Shown piece by piece: positions 28,308 to 36,753 of a DNA stretch of 64,000 nt. Below the pieces are notes generated by a model. It ran no database searches, was not told the origin of the DNA, and was given only the letters and a program-made list of their open reading frames with translations. Location: the NCBI RefSeq assembly GCF_025854275.1, contig NZ_CP107567.1, positions 5,580,001 through 5,644,000 on the forward strand, written 5' to 3'. The position numbers were made by a program, and so were the translations under genes. Positions within the stretch are counted from its first letter, which is position 1. The number at the start of each line of letters is the position of its first letter. This stretch comes from Streptomyces peucetius (GTDB lineage Bacteria > Actinomycetota > Actinomycetes > Streptomycetales > Streptomycetaceae).

Positions 28308-28870
28308 ACAGGTGGTCGGTCTCCAGTGGGCGCTCAGCCAGAGTGGCGCGGTGCCGTACACGGGCGCGCTGGTAGACGCTGTAGCGCACCTCGTCCGACT
28401 CCTGCATGGCTTTGATGGCACCGGAAACATCCACGAGTTCATAGCGGACCTGGCTGATGGGGTAGTTGAATGCCGCAGGATCGTACGAGCCGAACGCCTT
28501 GCCGCGTGACTCGGCGCGATCCATGGCTCCTCCGCCTCGCGGATGTACCGCAGTACGCCTGCGCGGTCGCCGGTCTGCGCAACGGCGTGTGCTTGGTGGC
28601 CGGCGAGGCATGCCCACATCCGGGGGTCCGGCGTTCGGGGAGGCAGCGGCGTTGGCCGGCTCCATGGCCTTGGCCCCTTGGTGGAGGTCGACTGCTTGGA
28701 CGCTCATGCCGCGGCGTGGTGCAGCATGTCAGGTGGTTCTCGACCGCGCCCGCCAGTTTCAGGGCCTTGTCGTAGTAGTGCTGTGCCAGGCCCGTGCAGT
28801 CCTTCGTCCACGGCCATGTAGCCGGTCAGATACAGCAGGTCCGTAGCCGCGGACAGCATCGCTTTCGACC
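28308..28870 (-). pseudogene. Decayed TPR-domain transcriptional regulator (several frameshifts)
   Basis: Pieces of a common Streptomyces XRE-type regulator with a C-terminal TPR domain can be read in order on the minus strand but in different frames: KAMLSAATDLLYLTGYMAVD; GLAQHYYDKALKLAGAVENH; MSVQAVDLHQGAKAMEPANA; MWACLAGHQAHAVAQTGDRA and GVLRYIREAE; then AMDRAESRGKAFGSYDPAAF, SQVRYELVDVSGAIKAMQES and VRHRATLAERPLETDHL. At least four frame changes are needed, the helix-turn-helix N-terminus is missing, and the usual C-terminal end after the last piece is gone. Clearly non-functional. It lies between the immunity gene and the 3' end of sdaA and marks the right edge of the island. Confidence 0.85.
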
Positions 28871-28921
28871 CGTCAGGCGGACGGGTCTCAGCCGCCATCC
28901 TTCAGTGCCCGGCTGCCACGC

Positions 28922-30292
28922 TCAGCACTCGATGATGTTGACCGCGAGCCCGCCCCGCGCCGTCTCCTTGTACTTCACCGACATGTCCGCGCCCGTGTCC
29001 TTCATCGTCTTGATGACCTTGTCCAGCGACACCTTGTGGCTGCCGTCGCCGCGCATCGCCATCCGGGCCGCGGTGACGGCCTTGACCGCCGCCATGCCGT
29101 TGCGCTCGATGCACGGGATCTGGACCAGGCCGCCGACCGGGTCGCAGGTGAGGCCCAGGTTGTGCTCCATGCCGATCTCCGCGGCGTTCTCGACCTGCTC
29201 GGGCGAGCCGCCGAGGACCTCGGCGAGCGCGCCCGCGGCCATCGAACAGGCGGAGCCGACCTCGCCCTGGCAGCCGACCTCGGCGCCGGAGATGGAGGCG
29301 TTCTCCTTGAAGAGCATGCCGATCGCGCCCGCGGCGAGCAGGAAGTCGACGATGCCCTCCTCGTCGGCGCCCGGCACGAAGTTCATGTAGTAGTGCAGGA
29401 CCGCCGGGATGATGCCCGCGGCGCCGTTGGTGGGGGCGGTGACGACCCGGCCGCCGGCGGCGTTCTCCTCGTTGACGGCCATAGCGTAGAGCGTGATCCA
29501 CTCCATGGCCAGCGCCTGCGGGTCGCCCTCGGAGCGCAGCTTGCGCGCCGTGGTCGCGGCGCGGCGGCGGACCTTGAGGCCGCCGGGAAGGATGCCCTCG
29601 CGGGACATGCCGCGCGAGACGCACGCCTGCATGACCCGCCAGATCTCCAGCAGGCCCTCGCGGATCTCGTCCTCGGTGCGCCAGGCCTTCTCGTTCTCCA
29701 GCATCAGCGCCGAGATCGACAGACCGGTCTCCTTGGTGAGGCGCAGGAGCTCGTCACCGGTGCGGAAGGGGTGCTTGAGGACCGTGTCGTCCGGGATGAT
29801 CGGGTTGTCGCCCGCCACCGCGTCCTCGTCGACGACGAAGCCGCCGCCGACGGAGTAGTACGACTTCTCCAGCAGCGTGGCGCCCTCGGCGTCGCGGGCG
29901 GTGACCGTCATGCCGTTGGCGTGGTACGGCAGGGCCTTGCGGCGGTGCAGGACCAGGTCCTCGTCGAAGTCGAAGCCGATCTCGTGGGCGCCGAGCAGAT
30001 TGATCCGCTTGGCCGTCCTGATCCGCTCGACCTGCTCGTCGGCGGTCTCGACGTCGACGGTGCGGGGGGAATTGCCCTCCAGACCCAGCAGGACGGCCTT
30101 CGGCGTGCCGTGGCCGTGGCCGGTCGCGCCCAGGGAGCCGTAAAGCTCGGCGCGTATCGAGGTGGTGTGGGCGAGCAGGCCCTCGTTCTTCAGGCGCCGG
30201 GCGAACATCCGGGCGGCGCGCATCGGGCCCACCGTGTGGGAGCTGGACGGGCCGATGCCGATCGAGAACAGGTCGAAGACCGAGAGGGCCAC
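28922..30292 (-). CDS. sdaA: L-serine ammonia-lyase (single-chain, iron-sulfur)
   Basis: Converts L-serine to pyruvate and ammonia; 456 residues, the normal length of the fused alpha-beta form. The N-terminal beta domain starts [20 protein letters not shown] and [20 protein letters not shown]. The C-terminal domain carries the conserved Cys residues for the [4Fe-4S] cluster in [39 protein letters not shown] and the terminal IIEC. Last gene of the gcvT-gcvH-glyA-sdaA cluster, so glycine assimilated through GlyA can be drained to pyruvate. The gap from glyA is 158 bp and contains a hairpin, so it may be partly uncoupled. Immediately downstream lie the remains of the RHS island. Confidence 0.96.
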   Translation of the reverse strand: MALSVFDLFSIGIGPSSSHTVGPMRAARMFARRLKNEGLLAHTTSIRAELYGSLGATGHGHGTPKAVLLGLEGNSPRTVDVETADEQVERIRTAKRINLLGAHEIGFDFDEDLVLHRRKALPYHANGMTVTARDAEGATLLEKSYYSVGGGFVVDEDAVAGDNPIIPDDTVLKHPFRTGDELLRLTKETGLSISALMLENEKAWRTEDEIREGLLEIWRVMQACVSRGMSREGILPGGLKVRRRAATTARKLRSEGDPQALAMEWITLYAMAVNEENAAGGRVVTAPTNGAAGIIPAVLHYYMNFVPGADEEGIVDFLLAAGAIGMLFKENASISGAEVGCQGEVGSACSMAAGALAEVLGGSPEQVENAAEIGMEHNLGLTCDPVGGLVQIPCIERNGMAAVKAVTAARMAMRGDGSHKVSLDKVIKTMKDTGADMSVKYKETARGGLAVNIIEC

Positions 30293-30377
30293 GGGAAACT
30301 CCTTGTGGGGTGGTAGACGCCGTTGTCTGCCGGGTGGTGCAGAGGCATTGCGTGGGTGCGTGGTGCTGACGTGGTGC

Positions 30378-30416
30378 GGGGCACCGCGCTCACGGTTCCA
30401 GTGTGCGCGGTGCCCC
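30378..30416. terminator. Hairpin between glyA and sdaA
   Basis: A 12-bp perfect stem, GGGGCACCGCGC (30378-30389) and its complement (30405-30416), followed on the plus strand by TTTTGTTTTG. In the direction of the genes (minus) the hairpin is preceded by an A-tract and has no T-tract after it, so it would attenuate rather than fully stop glyA transcripts. Its orientation is odd because no plus-strand gene ends here. Confidence 0.65.
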
Positions 30417-30450
30417 TTTTGTTTTGCTCCGGGCTGTTACGGGAGATCCG

Positions 30451-31710
30451 TCACAGACCGGGGTAGAGCGGGTGCTTCTCGGCCAGGGCCGTCACCCGGG
30501 CGCGCAGCGCCGTCACGTCGTACGACGGCTTCAGCGCCTCGGCGATGATGTCCGCGACCTCGCGGAAGTCCGCCTCCTGGAAGCCGCGGGTGGCGAGCGC
30601 CGGCGTGCCGATCCGCAGACCCGAGGTGACCATCGGCGGCCGCGGGTCGTTCGGGATGGCGTTTCGGTTGACCGTGATGCCGACCTCGTGGAGACGGTCC
30701 TCGGCCTGCTGGCCGTCCAGCTCGGAGTTGCGCAGGTCCACCAGGACCAGGTGCACATCCGTGCCGCCGGACAGGACGGAGACGCCGTGCTCGGTGACGT
30801 CGGCCTGGACCAGGCGCTCGGCGAGGATGCGGGCGCCGTCCAGCGTGCGCTGCTGGCGCTCCTTGAAGTCCTCGGACGCGGCGACCTTGAAGGAGACCGC
30901 CTTCGCCGCGATGACGTGCTCCAGCGGGCCGCCCTGCTGGCCTGGGAAGACCGCGGAGTTGATCTTCTTCGCGAGCTCGGCCGTGGACAGGATCACGCCG
31001 CCGCGCGGACCGCCGAGGGTCTTGTGCGTGGTGGTGGTGACGACGTGGGCGTGCGGCACCGGGTTGGGGTGCAGACCCGCGGCGACCAGGCCTGCGAAGT
31101 GGGCCATGTCGACCATCAGGTATGCGCCGACCTCGTCGGCGATCCGGCGGAAGGCCGCGAAGTCCAGCTGACGCGGGTACGCGGACCAGCCGGCGACGAT
31201 CAGCTTCGGCTTGGACTCCTTGGCGAGCCGCTCGACCTCTGCCATGTCGACCTGGCCGGTGGCGTCGTCGACGTGGTACGCGACCACGTTGTAGAGCTTG
31301 CCGGAGAAGTTGATCTTCATGCCGTGGGTCAGGTGACCGCCGTGGGCCAGGTTCAGGCCCATGATCGTGTCGCCCGGCTTCAGCAGCGCGAACATCGCGG
31401 CCGCGTTCGCCTGGGCGCCCGAGTGGGGCTGCACATTGGCGTGCTCGGCGCCGAACAGCGCCTTGATGCGGTCGATCGCGATCTGCTCGACCACGTCGAC
31501 GTGCTCACAGCCGCCGTAGTAGCGGCGGCCCGGGTAGCCCTCGGCGTACTTGTTGGTGAGGACGGAGCCCTGGGCCTCCATGACCGCGACCGGAGCGAAG
31601 TTCTCCGAGGCGATCATCTCGAGGGTGGACTGCTGACGGTGGAGCTCGGCGTCGACAGCGGCGGCGACATCCGGGTCCAGCTCATGGAGAGGGGTGTTGA
31701 GAAGCGACAT
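30451..31710 (-). CDS. glyA: Serine hydroxymethyltransferase
   Basis: PLP enzyme interconverting serine plus tetrahydrofolate with glycine plus methylene-tetrahydrofolate; 419 residues from ATG 31710 ([20 protein letters not shown]). The PLP lysine sits in [16 protein letters not shown] (about residue 228). Other conserved parts are [38 protein letters not shown] and [14 protein letters not shown]. The adjacent GTG at 31713 is an alternative start. Gap to gcvH is 33 bp; same operon as gcvT-gcvH under the glycine riboswitch. Streptomyces commonly has a second glyA elsewhere; this copy is the one tied to glycine cleavage. Confidence 0.97.
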   Translation of the reverse strand: MSLLNTPLHELDPDVAAAVDAELHRQQSTLEMIASENFAPVAVMEAQGSVLTNKYAEGYPGRRYYGGCEHVDVVEQIAIDRIKALFGAEHANVQPHSGAQANAAAMFALLKPGDTIMGLNLAHGGHLTHGMKINFSGKLYNVVAYHVDDATGQVDMAEVERLAKESKPKLIVAGWSAYPRQLDFAAFRRIADEVGAYLMVDMAHFAGLVAAGLHPNPVPHAHVVTTTTHKTLGGPRGGVILSTAELAKKINSAVFPGQQGGPLEHVIAAKAVSFKVAASEDFKERQQRTLDGARILAERLVQADVTEHGVSVLSGGTDVHLVLVDLRNSELDGQQAEDRLHEVGITVNRNAIPNDPRPPMVTSGLRIGTPALATRGFQEADFREVADIIAEALKPSYDVTALRARVTALAEKHPLYPGL

Positions 31711-31743
31711 CACTCGGTCCCTAAGGTCTTGGTCAGCGCTCGG

Positions 31744-32118
31744 TCAGCCGGCGAATTCGGTGTACTCGTCCGCGGAGAGCAGGTCCTTCGGCTCCTCGCT
31801 GACACGTACCTTGAACAGCCAGCCGCCCTCGAACGGGGCGGAGTTCACCAGCGACGGGTCGTTGACGACGTCCTCGTTGGCCTCGGTGACCTCACCGGAG
31901 ACGGGGGAGTACAGATCGCTGACCGACTTGGTGGACTCCAGCTCGCCGCAGGTCTCGCCCGCGGTCACCGTGTCACCGACCTCGGGGAGCTGGACGTACA
32001 CCACGTCGCCGAGCGCGTTGGCCGCGTGCTCCGTGATGCCGACCGTCGACACGCCGTCCTCGGCGGTCGACAGCCACTCGTGCTCCTTGCTGTAGCGCAG
32101 CTGCTGGGGGTTGCTCAT
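31744..32118 (-). CDS. gcvH: Glycine cleavage system H protein
   Basis: 124-residue lipoyl carrier that shuttles the aminomethyl group between P, T and L proteins. The lipoylated Lys is in [20 protein letters not shown] (about residue 64), within the barrel-sandwich hybrid fold. It begins [18 protein letters not shown] and ends [12 protein letters not shown]. It lies between gcvT (78 bp upstream) and glyA (33 bp downstream). The P and L proteins are not in the window; in Streptomyces gcvP is normally elsewhere on the chromosome. Confidence 0.97.
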   Translation of the reverse strand: MSNPQQLRYSKEHEWLSTAEDGVSTVGITEHAANALGDVVYVQLPEVGDTVTAGETCGELESTKSVSDLYSPVSGEVTEANEDVVNDPSLVNSAPFEGGWLFKVRVSEEPKDLLSADEYTEFAG

Positions 32119-32196
32119 GACGTGAATTCTCCTGTACGCGGGGGAGTGCTGGTGAACGGGAGGAGGGTGCGGACGATCACGTCCCGCACCGCAGGA

Positions 32197-33312
32197 TCAC
32201 TTCTGGCGCTTGTAGAACGGCAGCGCCACGACCTCGTACGGCTCGTGGGTGCCGCGGATGTCGACGCCGACACCTTCGGTGCCGGGCGCGGCGTGGGCGG
32301 CGTCGACGTAGGCCATCGCGATCGGCTTGCCAAGGGTCGGGCTCGGCGCTCCCGAGGTGACCTCGCCGACGACCTGGCCGCCGGCGACGACCTGCATCCC
32401 GGCGCGCGGCACGCGGCGGCCCTCGGCGATCAGGCCGACCAGCTTGCGCGGGGGCGCGGTCTCCGCGCGCTCGGCGGCTGCGGCGAGCGCCTCGCGGCCC
32501 ACGAAGTCGCCCTCCTTCTCGAACTTCACGACCCGGCCGAGGCCGGCGTCGAACGGGGTGAGTCCGGTGGTCAGCTCGTGCCCGTACAGCGGCATGCCGG
32601 CCTCCAGGCGCAGCGTGTCGCGGCAGGAGAGACCGCAGGGGATCAGACCGGCCGGCGCGCCCGCCTCGGTCAGCGCCAGCCAGAGCTTCTCGGCGTGCTG
32701 CGGCTCGACGAACAGCTCGAAGCCGTCCTCACCGGTGTAGCCGGTACGGGCGATCAGCGCCGGGACGCCCGCGACCGTGCCGGGCAGGCCCGCGTAGTAC
32801 TTCAGGCCGTCCAGATCGGCGTCGGTGAGGGACTTCAGGATGCCGGGGGACTCGGGGCCCTGGACGGCGATGAGCGCGTACGCGTCACGGTCGTCGCGGA
32901 CTTCTGCGTCGAAGCCCTGGGCGCGCTCGGTGAGGGCGTCCAGCACGATCTGGGCGTTGCCGGCGTTGGCGACGACCATGTACTCCTGCTCCTGGAGCCG
33001 GTACACGATCAGGTCGTCGAGGATGCCGCCGTCGGCCCGGCAGATCATCGTGTAGCGGGCGCGGCCGGGGCCCACGGTGCCGATGTTGCCGACCAGGGCG
33101 TAGTTCAGCAGGTCGACGGCCTGCGGGCCGGTGACGGTGATCTCACCCATGTGGGAGAGGTCGAAGAGACCGGCCTTGGTGCGGACCGCGTTGTGCTCGT
33201 CACGCTCACTGCCGTACCGCAGGGGCATGTCCCAGCCGGCGAAGTCGGTCATGGTGGCGCCCAGCGACCTGTGCAGGGCGTCGAGTGCTGTGAGACGAGG
33301 GGGGGTGGTCAT
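32197..33312 (-). CDS. gcvT: Glycine cleavage system T protein (aminomethyltransferase)
   Basis: Transfers the methylene group from aminomethyl-lipoyl-H protein to tetrahydrofolate, releasing ammonia; 371 residues from ATG 33312 (MTTPPRLTALDALHRSLGAT). Conserved elements: MTDFAGWDMPLRYGSERDEH, LFDLSHMGEITVTGPQA and TGYTGEDGFELFVEPQHAEK. An in-frame reading extends upstream into the riboswitch and is not coding. GGGAG lies 7 nt before the chosen ATG. First gene of the operon, with the riboswitch ending about 30 nt before the start. Confidence 0.97.
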   Translation of the reverse strand: MTTPPRLTALDALHRSLGATMTDFAGWDMPLRYGSERDEHNAVRTKAGLFDLSHMGEITVTGPQAVDLLNYALVGNIGTVGPGRARYTMICRADGGILDDLIVYRLQEQEYMVVANAGNAQIVLDALTERAQGFDAEVRDDRDAYALIAVQGPESPGILKSLTDADLDGLKYYAGLPGTVAGVPALIARTGYTGEDGFELFVEPQHAEKLWLALTEAGAPAGLIPCGLSCRDTLRLEAGMPLYGHELTTGLTPFDAGLGRVVKFEKEGDFVGREALAAAAERAETAPPRKLVGLIAEGRRVPRAGMQVVAGGQVVGEVTSGAPSPTLGKPIAMAYVDAAHAAPGTEGVGVDIRGTHEPYEVVALPFYKRQK

Positions 33313-33342
33313 GGATATGGCTCCCAGGGCATGGGTCGAGGA

Positions 33343-33552
33343 CAATCCTCCCCATCTGTCATCGGAACCTGAGAGGTTCGCCCCGACCACGCGTACGGGT
33401 AGTCGTGACTTGCACCTTGGGTGGAGCCGGCTCGAGACGGCTCGCTTTTCAGATCTGCCTCATCGCGCGCGGTACGGGGCCTGAGAGATTCAAGGGAGGA
33501 ACTTGCTCCTTCGGCGCCCGCCACACAGGTGGCAGGGACTCTCCCGCGCGGA
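33343..33552 (-). promoter_or_regulatory. Tandem glycine riboswitch
   Basis: Read on the minus strand. The first aptamer begins GCGCGGGAGAGTCCC and contains CGCCGAAGGAGCAA and AATCTCTCAGGC. The second contains GCACCCAAGGTGCAA, GAACCTCTCAGGTTCC and GATGACAGATGGGGAGG. These are the conserved GGAGAG/CCGAAGGAGCAA/TCTCAGGC elements of the gcvT riboswitch class, twice in a row, in the standard position before gcvT. Glycine binding normally turns on the glycine cleavage genes. The short distance to gcvT (about 30 nt) and the GGGGAGG at the end suggest control at translation or by a short terminator; I cannot tell which. Confidence 0.93.
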
Positions 33553-33700
33553 TTCAAGCGGCCGGTATGGAGTTGGCGCGCACATCATTGCACGCATCGG
33601 GGAAGAGTGGAGCGAGAGGCCGCCCTGAAATCACTTGAGCCGCATTACCACTTCTTTACACTTCATGGGCAAGGGTGTGGGATGACCCGAAGGGGGAGGC

Positions 33701-34378
33701 ATGACGTTGCAGCCGACCGGTGCATACGCCACGACCACGGGGGTGCCCGCACCGCCCGCCATGCAGGCCGCCCCGGCACCGGCGGAGACGGCGCCGCCGT
33801 CCCTCGTCCCGGTTCTGCGCGACCTGCGTGAGCGCGCCGGGCGCAGCCCGCACAGCCTGGTCTTCGGCGCGGGCGACGTGGTGGTGGTCTCCGGCCTCCC
33901 CGGCAGCGGCAAGTCCACGCTGATGCGGCGCGCGGCGCAGGGCCTCGGCATCGACTCGCAGGACACCCGTGACCGGTGGGACGCCCGTGCCCCGCGCCTC
34001 CTGCCGTACGCCGTCTACCGCCCGCTCGTGCGGCTGGCCCACTACACCGGGCTGCGGCGCGCGCTGCGCTCGGGCCAGAGCGTCGTCGTGCACGACTGCG
34101 GCACACAGGCATGGGTCCGGCGCTGGCTCGCCCGCGAGACGCGGCGGCGCGGCACGTCCCTGCACCTGGTGCTGCTCGACGTGACCCCCGAGGTCGCGCG
34201 AGCGGGCCAGCGCGAGCGCGGGCGTGGCGTCTCCGGCTACGCCTTCGCCCGCCACCGCCGGGCCGTGTCCCGCCTGGTCGCGGACGCGGAGGCGGGGCGG
34301 CTGCCGTGGGGCTGCGCGTCGGCGGTCCTGCTGGACCGCGAGGCGGCGGGGGCGCTGGGGCGGCTGGGCTTCGGGTGA
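33701..34378 (+). CDS. P-loop AAA/zeta-like ATP-binding protein
   Basis: 225-residue soluble protein of unknown role. After a Pro/Ala-rich N-terminal 30 residues comes VVVVSGLPGSGKSTLMRRAA with a clean Walker A (GLPGSGKS, about residues 66-73), then TRDRWDARAPRLLPYAVYRP, VVVHDCGTQAWVRRWLARET and LVLLDVTPEVARAGQRERGR. The arrangement resembles small kinases or zeta-toxin-like ATPases that phosphorylate small molecules. No antitoxin-like gene is adjacent, so a toxin role is unlikely. The ATG at 33701 follows GGGGGAGG. It is divergent from the glycine operon. Confidence 0.8.
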   Translation: MTLQPTGAYATTTGVPAPPAMQAAPAPAETAPPSLVPVLRDLRERAGRSPHSLVFGAGDVVVVSGLPGSGKSTLMRRAAQGLGIDSQDTRDRWDARAPRLLPYAVYRPLVRLAHYTGLRRALRSGQSVVVHDCGTQAWVRRWLARETRRRGTSLHLVLLDVTPEVARAGQRERGRGVSGYAFARHRRAVSRLVADAEAGRLPWGCASAVLLDREAAGALGRLGFG

Positions 34379-34850
34379 CGGTGGGGGCGTGGCGGAGGGG
34401 GCCGCTGCGCGGTGCTTGCCCCCTCGCCGCCCCTTCCCGAAACCGGGGCTCCGCCCCGGACCCCGGTGCCGCCCTGCGGGTGGTGTACCGCGCTTCGCGC
34501 GGTGGCCCCAAGCGCCGGCCGGGCAGGAAATGCCGCCGCGCGGCAAACCAGCTGCGGCGGCAACTCCAGCCCCGCCGGCGTTTGAGGCGCGGGGTTCGGG
34601 CGGAGCCACGACGGGGCCGGCAAGTTCCAGCCTCGCTCTCCCACGTCCGCCAGGCCGTAGGGGGAGAGGCGCGGGGACACGGTGGCGGAGCCCCCGGTTC
34701 GGGAAGGGGCGGGGAGGGGAACGGCTCCGCGCAGCGGCCCGCCCGCCCCACACGCGGTCGCCCGCGGCGCTAAGGTCGGGGCGGGCATGCCCCGCGCGAC
34801 CGGGCAGGGGCAGCACAGCACGTACGCACGTACGAAGGACGATCGCGCGC
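34379..34850. repeat. Intergenic region built of dispersed Streptomyces repeats, including a ~60-bp inverted pair
   Basis: 470 bp without a gene. The left element (about 34398-34480) reads GGGCCGCTGCGCGG, CTCGCCGCCCCTTCCCGAAA, CCGGGGCTCCGCCCCGGACC. The right element (about 34681-34745) is a near-complement of the first 60 bp. A third copy in minus orientation is at about 60240-60306. Between the arms is another known-looking element, CCAGCCCCGCCGGCGTTTGA, at about 34566-34590. These are non-coding dispersed repeats of the type scattered through Streptomyces genomes, and the arms could form a very long hairpin. Confidence 0.7.
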
Positions 34851-35600
34851 ATGGACATACCGCCCCCCGCCTGGCCGGCCAACGAGCTCGAAGAGGTGCT
34901 CGCCGCCTCCCTCGGCAACCCCGCGGCCGGAGGCCGCCTCGTCGAGGTGCTCGGGCGCAGCCAGGTATGGATACCGCTCCCGAACGGCGGCGGCCCGGAC
35001 AGCCGCAGCCTCGATCTCCCCACCATGGAGATCGACGGCGCCGCCTTCGTGCCCGTCTTCAGTTCCGAGCAGCAGTTCCTCCAGTGCGTCGGCGGGCACA
35101 TGTCGTTCACCGTCGCCCCCGCCAGGGACTTCGCCCGCGGTCTGCCGCCGCAGCTCGGCGTCGCCGTCAACCCGGGCGGTGCCGTCGGCGTGCCGCTGCC
35201 TCCGCCCGCTGTCGCCGAACTGTGCCGTGCCGGGCGGACTCCGCTCGACAGCGTCGCCTCCGGTGGCCGGGTCCGGCTCTTCGAGCCGGACTGGCAGGAG
35301 GAGCCGGTCGATTTCCTCGCCGCCGCCGCGGGCGAGTTCGAGAGCACCGGCGTCGTCACGACCGCCCGCCGCACGCTCGCCTCCGTCGAGGGCGACGCGC
35401 CGACGCTGTTCATCGGCGTCCAGCTGTCGTCGTGGGAGGGCGCCGACCGCAACGCCCCCATGGACGCCCTGGGCAGGGCCCTGGGCCGGGTCCCGCTCCC
35501 GTGGCCCGTCAACCTGGTGCTTCTCGACGTTGCGCAGGACCCGGTGGGTGACTGGATGCTGGAGCGGGTGCGACCGTTCTACGAGCGACAGCACGCATAG
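34851..35600 (+). CDS. SseB-family protein, copy 1
   Basis: 249-residue soluble protein with the SseB N-terminal domain (enhanced serine sensitivity protein/type III secretion SseB-like fold): ELEEVLAASLGNPAAGGRLV, LGRSQVWIPLPNG, MEIDGAAFVPVFSSEQQFLQ, NPGGAVGVPLPP. The C-terminal part is an SseB C-domain (GVQLSSWEGADRNAPMDALG, MLERVRPFYERQHA). The molecular function is not established. ATG 34851 is used; the frame is open upstream but reads through the repeat region. A second SseB-domain gene follows after 148 bp on the same strand. The proximity of serine-metabolism genes is suggestive given the name, but that link is only contextual. Confidence 0.85.
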   Translation: MDIPPPAWPANELEEVLAASLGNPAAGGRLVEVLGRSQVWIPLPNGGGPDSRSLDLPTMEIDGAAFVPVFSSEQQFLQCVGGHMSFTVAPARDFARGLPPQLGVAVNPGGAVGVPLPPPAVAELCRAGRTPLDSVASGGRVRLFEPDWQEEPVDFLAAAAGEFESTGVVTTARRTLASVEGDAPTLFIGVQLSSWEGADRNAPMDALGRALGRVPLPWPVNLVLLDVAQDPVGDWMLERVRPFYERQHA

Positions 35601-35748
35601 TGGTCAAGTCTTTGCCGGCGCGGCCGATTAAGCTGGTTTGATGGCCTGACCAGCCTGACAGCGGCCGTGCGGATCGGCGCGCGATTCGCTGCGTGGACGG
35701 TGGGCGAACGGTGGGCGAAACGGTGGGACCGAAGAGGGGCGGAACAGG

Positions 35749-36540
35749 GTGAGTGCGTCAGGCACCGCGGCGGCCGGGCAGGTCGAGCACATGCTGCGCC
35801 AGGTGACTCCGGGCCGCTACGACGCGTACGAGGCGCTGCTGCATGCCCTCGCCGATCCCTCGGCCGGCCGGATCTGGATGCTGCTGTGGCACGGGCAGCC
35901 CGGCTCGCCCGACGCCCAGTACGGAAACATGGAGGTCGACGGCGTCTGCTACGCGCCGTGCGTCACCTCCGCCCAGGAACTCGCCGTCTCCGGCTGGAAC
36001 CGCGGGCACGAGGTCACCAGCGGCCGCGACGTCGCCCGCGCCCTCTATCCGGACCGCTGGGGGATCTGGCTCAACCCGCACGCGCCCGGCGGCGGCGTCG
36101 GCATCCCGTGGCTGGATCTGCGCCGTATCGCCACGGGCCTCGACCGGATGCCCGCCGGGCCGCTGCGGCTGACCGAGCCCGCGATCGAGATCCCGCAGTT
36201 CTACGCCCTGCTGACGCAGAACGCGCACCGCACGCCTGCCGTCCGGTCGCTGCGGCGCGCCTGGGTGCAGCCGTCGATCGGGCCCGCGTACCTGGCGATC
36301 GGCCTCGACCTGTACGACACCGCCCCGCAGTCGGTCGAGGCGGTGCGCGTGATGATGCAGCAGTCCGTCGCCGCGGTCCCGGACGGCCTGCCCGTGTCGA
36401 CGGTGGCCATGTCCGACGAGTACGACCCGGTCACCATGTGGATGCGGGTCAACGCACGTCCCTTCTACGACCGCGACGCCCACGCCGGGGCCCCGGCCGC
36501 CGGCGGTGGCTACGGCTACCCGCCGCCGCACACCGGCTGA
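35749..36540 (+). CDS. SseB-family protein, copy 2
   Basis: 263 residues, homologous in plan to the preceding gene: VEHMLRQVTPGRYDAYEALL, GRIWMLLWHGQPGSPDAQYG, MEVDGVCYAPCVTSAQEL and NPHAPGGGVGIPWLDLRRIA, then the C-terminal SseB domain with LAIGLDLYDTA and MWMRVNARPFYDRD. The tail is Gly/Pro/Tyr-rich. Start GTG 35749 is preceded by GGGGCGGAACAG. Just upstream (35697-35728) is a short triplicated ACGGTGGG motif spaced 11-12 bp. Function unknown; probably co-expressed with copy 1. Confidence 0.85.
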   Translation: MSASGTAAAGQVEHMLRQVTPGRYDAYEALLHALADPSAGRIWMLLWHGQPGSPDAQYGNMEVDGVCYAPCVTSAQELAVSGWNRGHEVTSGRDVARALYPDRWGIWLNPHAPGGGVGIPWLDLRRIATGLDRMPAGPLRLTEPAIEIPQFYALLTQNAHRTPAVRSLRRAWVQPSIGPAYLAIGLDLYDTAPQSVEAVRVMMQQSVAAVPDGLPVSTVAMSDEYDPVTMWMRVNARPFYDRDAHAGAPAAGGGYGYPPPHTG

Positions 36541-36753
36541 GCTGCGACGTCGCGGCGGACAGCGGGAGGGAACTCCGGCCGATGTCAAGGGTGTTAACTT
36601 GCCAGGCAAGGATGTCCCGTATCTGCCCGGTTTGTTGAGTGTCCGGGTCTCGAGTAGGTATCACCGTTATCCGGACTGTTCTCCCGGGTGTCTCCCGTCT
36701 GTAGTGTTCGGCCGTCAATACCTCTCCACACGGCGGAACCCTGGGGTGGACCC

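Noticed and set aside
15780..28870. Prophage or integrative element
   Set aside because: There is no integrase, structural or transfer gene and no tRNA with flanking repeats. The island looks like a polymorphic-toxin locus only.
33701..34378. Zeta-toxin of a toxin-antitoxin system
   Set aside because: The Walker A motif fits, but no short antitoxin gene precedes it and the neighbours are housekeeping genes.
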